Source: Pseudomonadota bacterium
GTDB taxonomy: Bacteria; Pseudomonadota; Alphaproteobacteria; Rhizobiales; Xanthobacteraceae
Direction of reading: 5' to 3'
Assembly (NCBI GenBank): GCA_023387735.1
Contig: JAEWHP010000036.1
Span: 98,776 to 162,775 of the forward strand
DNA length: 64,000 nucleotides
The position numbers were made by a program, and so were the translations under genes. Every line of letters begins with the position of its first letter. Position 1 is the stretch's first letter. Positions 61,242 through 64,000 of this stretch are shown here, one piece after another. The notes below the pieces were generated by a model. The model was not told the DNA's origin and searched no databases. It saw only the letters and a list, made by a program, of their open reading frames with translations.

Positions 61242-62573
61242 CTACCGCAATTCCCTCGGTGGCCGCTTGCCGCGTTGTGGCTGCCTCGGCGCGGCCGGAC
61301 GCTGCATGGCAGGTGCCCGCTGCATTCCGGGAACGCCGAACCTGTACTGTCCGGGCCTTCCCTGCGGCGTACCGGGTTGGGCCGGCACGTCTCGCGGCGG
61401 CTGTGCAGCGCGAGGCGGCAGGCCGAGCTGGTTGCCGGGCAGATCCGGCCGACCGGGACGCTGCGGCTGTGCAGCGCGCGGTGGCGTTCCGGGTTGCGTG
61501 GCTGAGCCTGGCTGCTGTTGTCCCGGGCCTTGTCCCTGCCGGTTCGGCAGCGCGGGCAGCGGCCGCTGGCCGGGTTGCCCGGGAAGACCGTTCTGCCGTG
61601 GCTGACCCGGACGATTCTGCTGAGCAGGCGGTTGTCCGGGCCTGACTTGTCCCGGCGCACCATTCTGCCTGTTCTGGTCGGGCTGGAACTGCCGGATCGG
61701 ACGATTCGGGTTGACGAAATTGGGATTGGCGCGGCGGAATTCGCGCTGCTGGAGCACCACCTGGCGCCCGAAATTCTGCGTCGAGTGGAGCTGCCGCACA
61801 AAGCCCTGGTCGCGCAACACCACGGTCTGCGAAATCACCAGCGGCACCGCGGCGAAGCGGGCGCCACCCGCGCCGGGCCGGATGGTGAAGCCGCTTGCTC
61901 CCTGCGTCAGGAAGCCGAGCCGGGCGCCGGCGCGGTCATTGACCTCGATCCGGCCAACCCTGCCGTCGGCATCGGGATAGAGCTTGACCGCGACGTTGTT
62001 CGGACTGTTGGCGGCGGCGCCTTCCGGCACTTCGACGAGACCCGTGGTGCCGCGAATGCCGAGCGTGGCGGTCGGCGTCGTGATCTTCATGTCGCCGGTC
62101 TTGGCAACCGCAGCAGCGACGAACGCCGCGGTGCCTTTGGCAACGTCGAAGACCGCCGCGTTGCTCTTGCCGCCGTTCTCATAGACGTAATTGTCGATGG
62201 TGATCCTCGTGTTCGCCTTGAGATTGAACGTGGTGGCGTCGACGAAAGTGATGCCGAGCGCCGAATTCGCACCGGTCTGAACGATGTCGTTGAGATAGAT
62301 GTCGTCCTTGACCTTGAGCGGCGTGGTCTTGTCGTTGCGGATCACGCTGGCCTTGCCGGTCACGGTCGCGACGTTGCCCACCGGCTCCTCCGGCGCCTGC
62401 GCGTCCGCGGCAGGCGTCGCGGGATCGGGCACCGCTTGCGCGGGCTGCGCTTGAGTCTGGGGCTGCGCTTGCGCGAGCTGCATCGCTTCGGGCGGGGCCG
62501 CGAGAACATCTTTGGCGCCGATCGCCATGTTGCAGGCCAACAGCAGGAGCGCGAGTGACAGTGGGCGCTGCAT
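61242..62573 (-). CDS. FecR-domain secreted protein with Pro/Gln-rich C-terminus
   Basis: 443 residues from ATG 62573. Signal peptide to about residue 25 (LAAPP). The FecR domain at about 65-175 contains VGNVATVTGKASVIRNDK, VKDDIYLNDIVQTGANSALG, TFNLKANTRITIDNYVYE and TPTATLGIRGTTG. The C-terminal 190 residues are low-complexity Pro/Gln/Arg/Gly (for example PGQPRQNGLPGQPGQRPLP). FecR-only proteins may bind cell-wall or extracellular polymer; there is no sigma/TonB gene nearby. Confidence 0.82.
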   Translation of the reverse strand: MQRPLSLALLLLACNMAIGAKDVLAAPPEAMQLAQAQPQTQAQPAQAVPDPATPAADAQAPEEPVGNVATVTGKASVIRNDKTTPLKVKDDIYLNDIVQTGANSALGITFVDATTFNLKANTRITIDNYVYENGGKSNAAVFDVAKGTAAFVAAAVAKTGDMKITTPTATLGIRGTTGLVEVPEGAAANSPNNVAVKLYPDADGRVGRIEVNDRAGARLGFLTQGASGFTIRPGAGGARFAAVPLVISQTVVLRDQGFVRQLHSTQNFGRQVVLQQREFRRANPNFVNPNRPIRQFQPDQNRQNGAPGQVRPGQPPAQQNRPGQPRQNGLPGQPGQRPLPALPNRQGQGPGQQQPGSATQPGTPPRAAQPQRPGRPDLPGNQLGLPPRAAQPPRDVPAQPGTPQGRPGQYRFGVPGMQRAPAMQRPAAPRQPQRGKRPPRELR

Positions 62574-62846
62574 CAGGGGATTCCGGGGACGGGAGAGGCG
62601 GGCGAGGGCGAGGCTGGCGATTTCAGCCGCGCCGGCCTGAATACGGGATGAACGGCATGGTTGCTGCGGCCGCAATATCGCTTCAGCCGCGGATTCGCTA
62701 TGATCTGATTCTGGCGCGGTCCACGCCTCCTCCCTCCATCGGGAAAGCATCATTCATGCCGGACCATTTCCACCATCGAACCAACTGTTCGAGCACCGGG
62801 CATAAGGAGGGGTTGCGAAGTTTGCTCGCACCAGGAGGTTCTCGTC

Positions 62847-63560
62847 ATGAAGCTTTCCGCGCCCCTTTATCACTTGAAGCGCAAGGCCAAACTTCTTTCG
62901 CGATCAGAAAATATCCCGCTGCATCAGGCGCTCGACCGCGTTGCCCGGAAGGAGGGGTTTGGCGGCTGGAGTTTGCTCGCGGCCAAAATGACGGCAGCCG
63001 CGCCCGCCGCAAAACTGTTTGCGCGGCTCGTCCCCGGCGATCTCGTGCTGGTGGGCGCGCGCCCGGGCCAGGGCAAAACCCTGATGAGCCTCGAACTCGC
63101 CGTGCAAGCCATGAGGGCTGGCAGCCGGGGCGTATTCTTCACGCTGGAGTATACCGAAAAGGACATGCTCGATCGCTTCCGCGCCATCGGCGTGGAGCGC
63201 TCGGATTTTGCGGCGCTGTTCGAATTCGACAGCTCTGACGATTTGAGTTCGGATTACATCGTCAGTCGGCTCGCCGATGCGCCGCGCGGCACGCTGGTGG
63301 TCGTGGATTATCTGCAACTGCTCGATCAGAAGCGCGAAAATCCGGAGCTCATGGTCCAGGTCCGGGCGCTGCAGTCGTTCGCACGCGATCGCGGACTGAT
63401 CTTCATCTTCATCTCGCAGATCGATCGCTCTTACGATCCGGCCGTCAAGCCATGTCCCGATCGGGAAGATGTCAGGCTGCCGAACCCACTGGATCTCGGC
63501 CTCTTCAGCAAGACCTGTTTCCTGCACAACGGCGAGATTCGATTCCGGGCGGCAAGTTAA
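62847..63560 (+). CDS. DnaB/RecA-fold ATPase with short N-terminal helical domain
   Basis: 237 residues; AGGAGG upstream of the ATG. Residues 24-48 (PLHQALDRVARKEGFGGWSLLAA) resemble a small glyoxalase-related helical motif. Then Walker A GARPGQGKT (70-78), LEYTEKDMLDRF and Walker B LVVVDYLQLLDQ, the DnaB C-terminal pattern. DnaB's N-terminal primase-interaction domain is absent, so it is not the replicative helicase. Function unknown; an accessory DNA helicase or KaiC/RadA-like ATPase is possible. Confidence 0.75.
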   Translation: MKLSAPLYHLKRKAKLLSRSENIPLHQALDRVARKEGFGGWSLLAAKMTAAAPAAKLFARLVPGDLVLVGARPGQGKTLMSLELAVQAMRAGSRGVFFTLEYTEKDMLDRFRAIGVERSDFAALFEFDSSDDLSSDYIVSRLADAPRGTLVVVDYLQLLDQKRENPELMVQVRALQSFARDRGLIFIFISQIDRSYDPAVKPCPDREDVRLPNPLDLGLFSKTCFLHNGEIRFRAAS

Positions 63561-63587
63561 GCGCACGAACAAGCCGGGCTCATGAAG

Positions 63588-63615
63588 AAGGCCCTGTGGC
63601 GAACCACAGGGCCTT
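63588..63615 (+). terminator. Rho-independent terminator
   Basis: AAGGCCCTGTGG (63588-63599) / CCACAGGGCCTT (63604-63615) with a 4-nt loop, between convergent ATPase and DUF2147 genes. Confidence 0.88.
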
Positions 63616-63641
63616 TGCGCATCGGGCTGAATGGGAGAAAA

Positions 63642-64000
63642 TCAGCTGACGCGTTTCCAGGTCTGGCCGCCGCAGAACATGCCGCCGAAGGCGCAGCCCT
63701 GGACCTTGAGCGTATTGGGGCCCTTCAGCGCGATCGTGGAGTCGTAGTTGCGGTTGCTGTCGGGATCGTGAATCCGGCCGGTCCACTTGGCTCCCTGCGG
63801 CTTCATGTTGATCAGGATCTTTTCGTTGCTGTTGACGGCATAGCCGCACAGGCTGGTGCCGCATTCCTCGATGCGAACGTTGCCCTTGTTGTCCTCGGTG
63901 GCCCAGACGCCAAGCGGCGAGGTCGCGGCTGCCGCGGTCGCCGGGGCCGGCTGGCTGGCGGGTGCGGGCGCTGCGGCGGCGGCGGGCGCCGGAGCCGGGG
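63642..64000 (-). CDS. DUF2147 family secreted protein, 5' end outside the window
   Basis: C-terminal 118 codons only, stop TGA at 63642-63644. The visible part starts with an Ala/Pro linker and then has SPLGVWATEDNKGNVRIEEC, LCGYAVNS, KPQGAKWTGRIHDPDSNRNY and GCAFGGMFCGGQTWKRVS, the DUF2147 pattern of a small beta-barrel with two cysteine pairs. The signal peptide must lie beyond position 64000. Role unknown, likely periplasmic. Confidence 0.85.
   Translation of the reverse strand, partial: PAPAPAAAAAPAPASQPAPATAAAATSPLGVWATEDNKGNVRIEECGTSLCGYAVNSNEKILINMKPQGAKWTGRIHDPDSNRNYDSTIALKGPNTLKVQGCAFGGMFCGGQTWKRVS

Overview
The window is a GC-rich (about 63-65% by eye) alphaproteobacterial chromosome segment. 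Gene content and regulatory motifs point to Bradyrhizobium or a close Nitrobacteraceae relative. The supporting signals are a FixK-type box (TTGAT-N4-ATCAA), an Irr/ICE-type iron box before bacterioferritin, an EcfG-type promoter (GGAAC-N16-CGTT), sigma-54 -24/-12 promoters, an intracellular PHB depolymerase and a PmtA-type phospholipid methyltransferase. Several families of long palindromic intergenic repeats are also typical of that group. I see no rRNA, tRNA, CRISPR array, transposase or phage genes, so this is core-like chromosome with heavy repeat decoration.

Layout. 0.1-4.5 kb: a DUF4239 membrane protein, a two-module cysteine-rich secreted protein coupled to an OmpA-like protein and an orphan amino-acid-type binding protein, then a formate/nitrite transporter behind a sigma-54 promoter. 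4.5-11.8 kb: a PP2C phosphatase/Ser-Thr kinase fusion, a GYD protein with a FixK box, a roughly 500-bp repeat element, PHB depolymerase, a glutathione transferase with its own sigma-54 promoter, and an enolase-superfamily enzyme. 12.1-18.4 kb: a catabolic-looking run (bicupin, SMP-30 lactonase, GNAT, GMC oxidoreductase, flavin monooxygenase). 18.4-25 kb: MoxR ATPase, GlsB-type stress protein, VWA protein, two rhodanese-type proteins, a proline/alanine-rich membrane protein and an L,D-transpeptidase. 25-31.5 kb: 2-hydroxyacid dehydrogenase, EttA, a UPF0114 protein, an MltB-type transglycosylase and two paralogous glycine-zipper proteins. 31.5-38.3 kb: bfd and bfr with iron boxes, small conserved proteins, a cytochrome P450-SDR operon, an HD protein and a Fis-type HTH protein.

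38.3-44.7 kb: the second copy of the 500-bp element, RidA, and a thiamine operon thiO-thiS-thiG-thiE-thiC under a TPP riboswitch, with palindromic repeats inserted between its genes. 44.8-54.9 kb: an SLT transglycosylase, a zinc-ribbon protein, a PRC-barrel protein (EcfG promoter), dodecin, a DUF4403 protein, a divergent PPOX/MocR pair, a small operon of a membrane protein and HxlR regulator with a visible operator, a YCII protein, a second L,D-transpeptidase and a TAXI-type binding protein.

55-64 kb: a probable membrane-lipid region (GT4 glycosyltransferase, PmtA-like methyltransferase, an Mpo1/DUF962-like membrane protein, a membrane-anchored class-III aminotransferase and a phosphatidylserine-decarboxylase-like enzyme whose start codon overlaps that of the aminotransferase on the other strand). 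It is followed by a Nudix hydrolase, a FecR-domain protein, a DnaB/RecA-fold ATPase and the 3' end of a DUF2147 gene.

The strongest leads for something undescribed are the lipid region with its shared CATG start site, the paired 500-bp element, and the set of regulatory motifs tying small uncharacterised genes to FixK, EcfG, sigma-54 and HxlR control.
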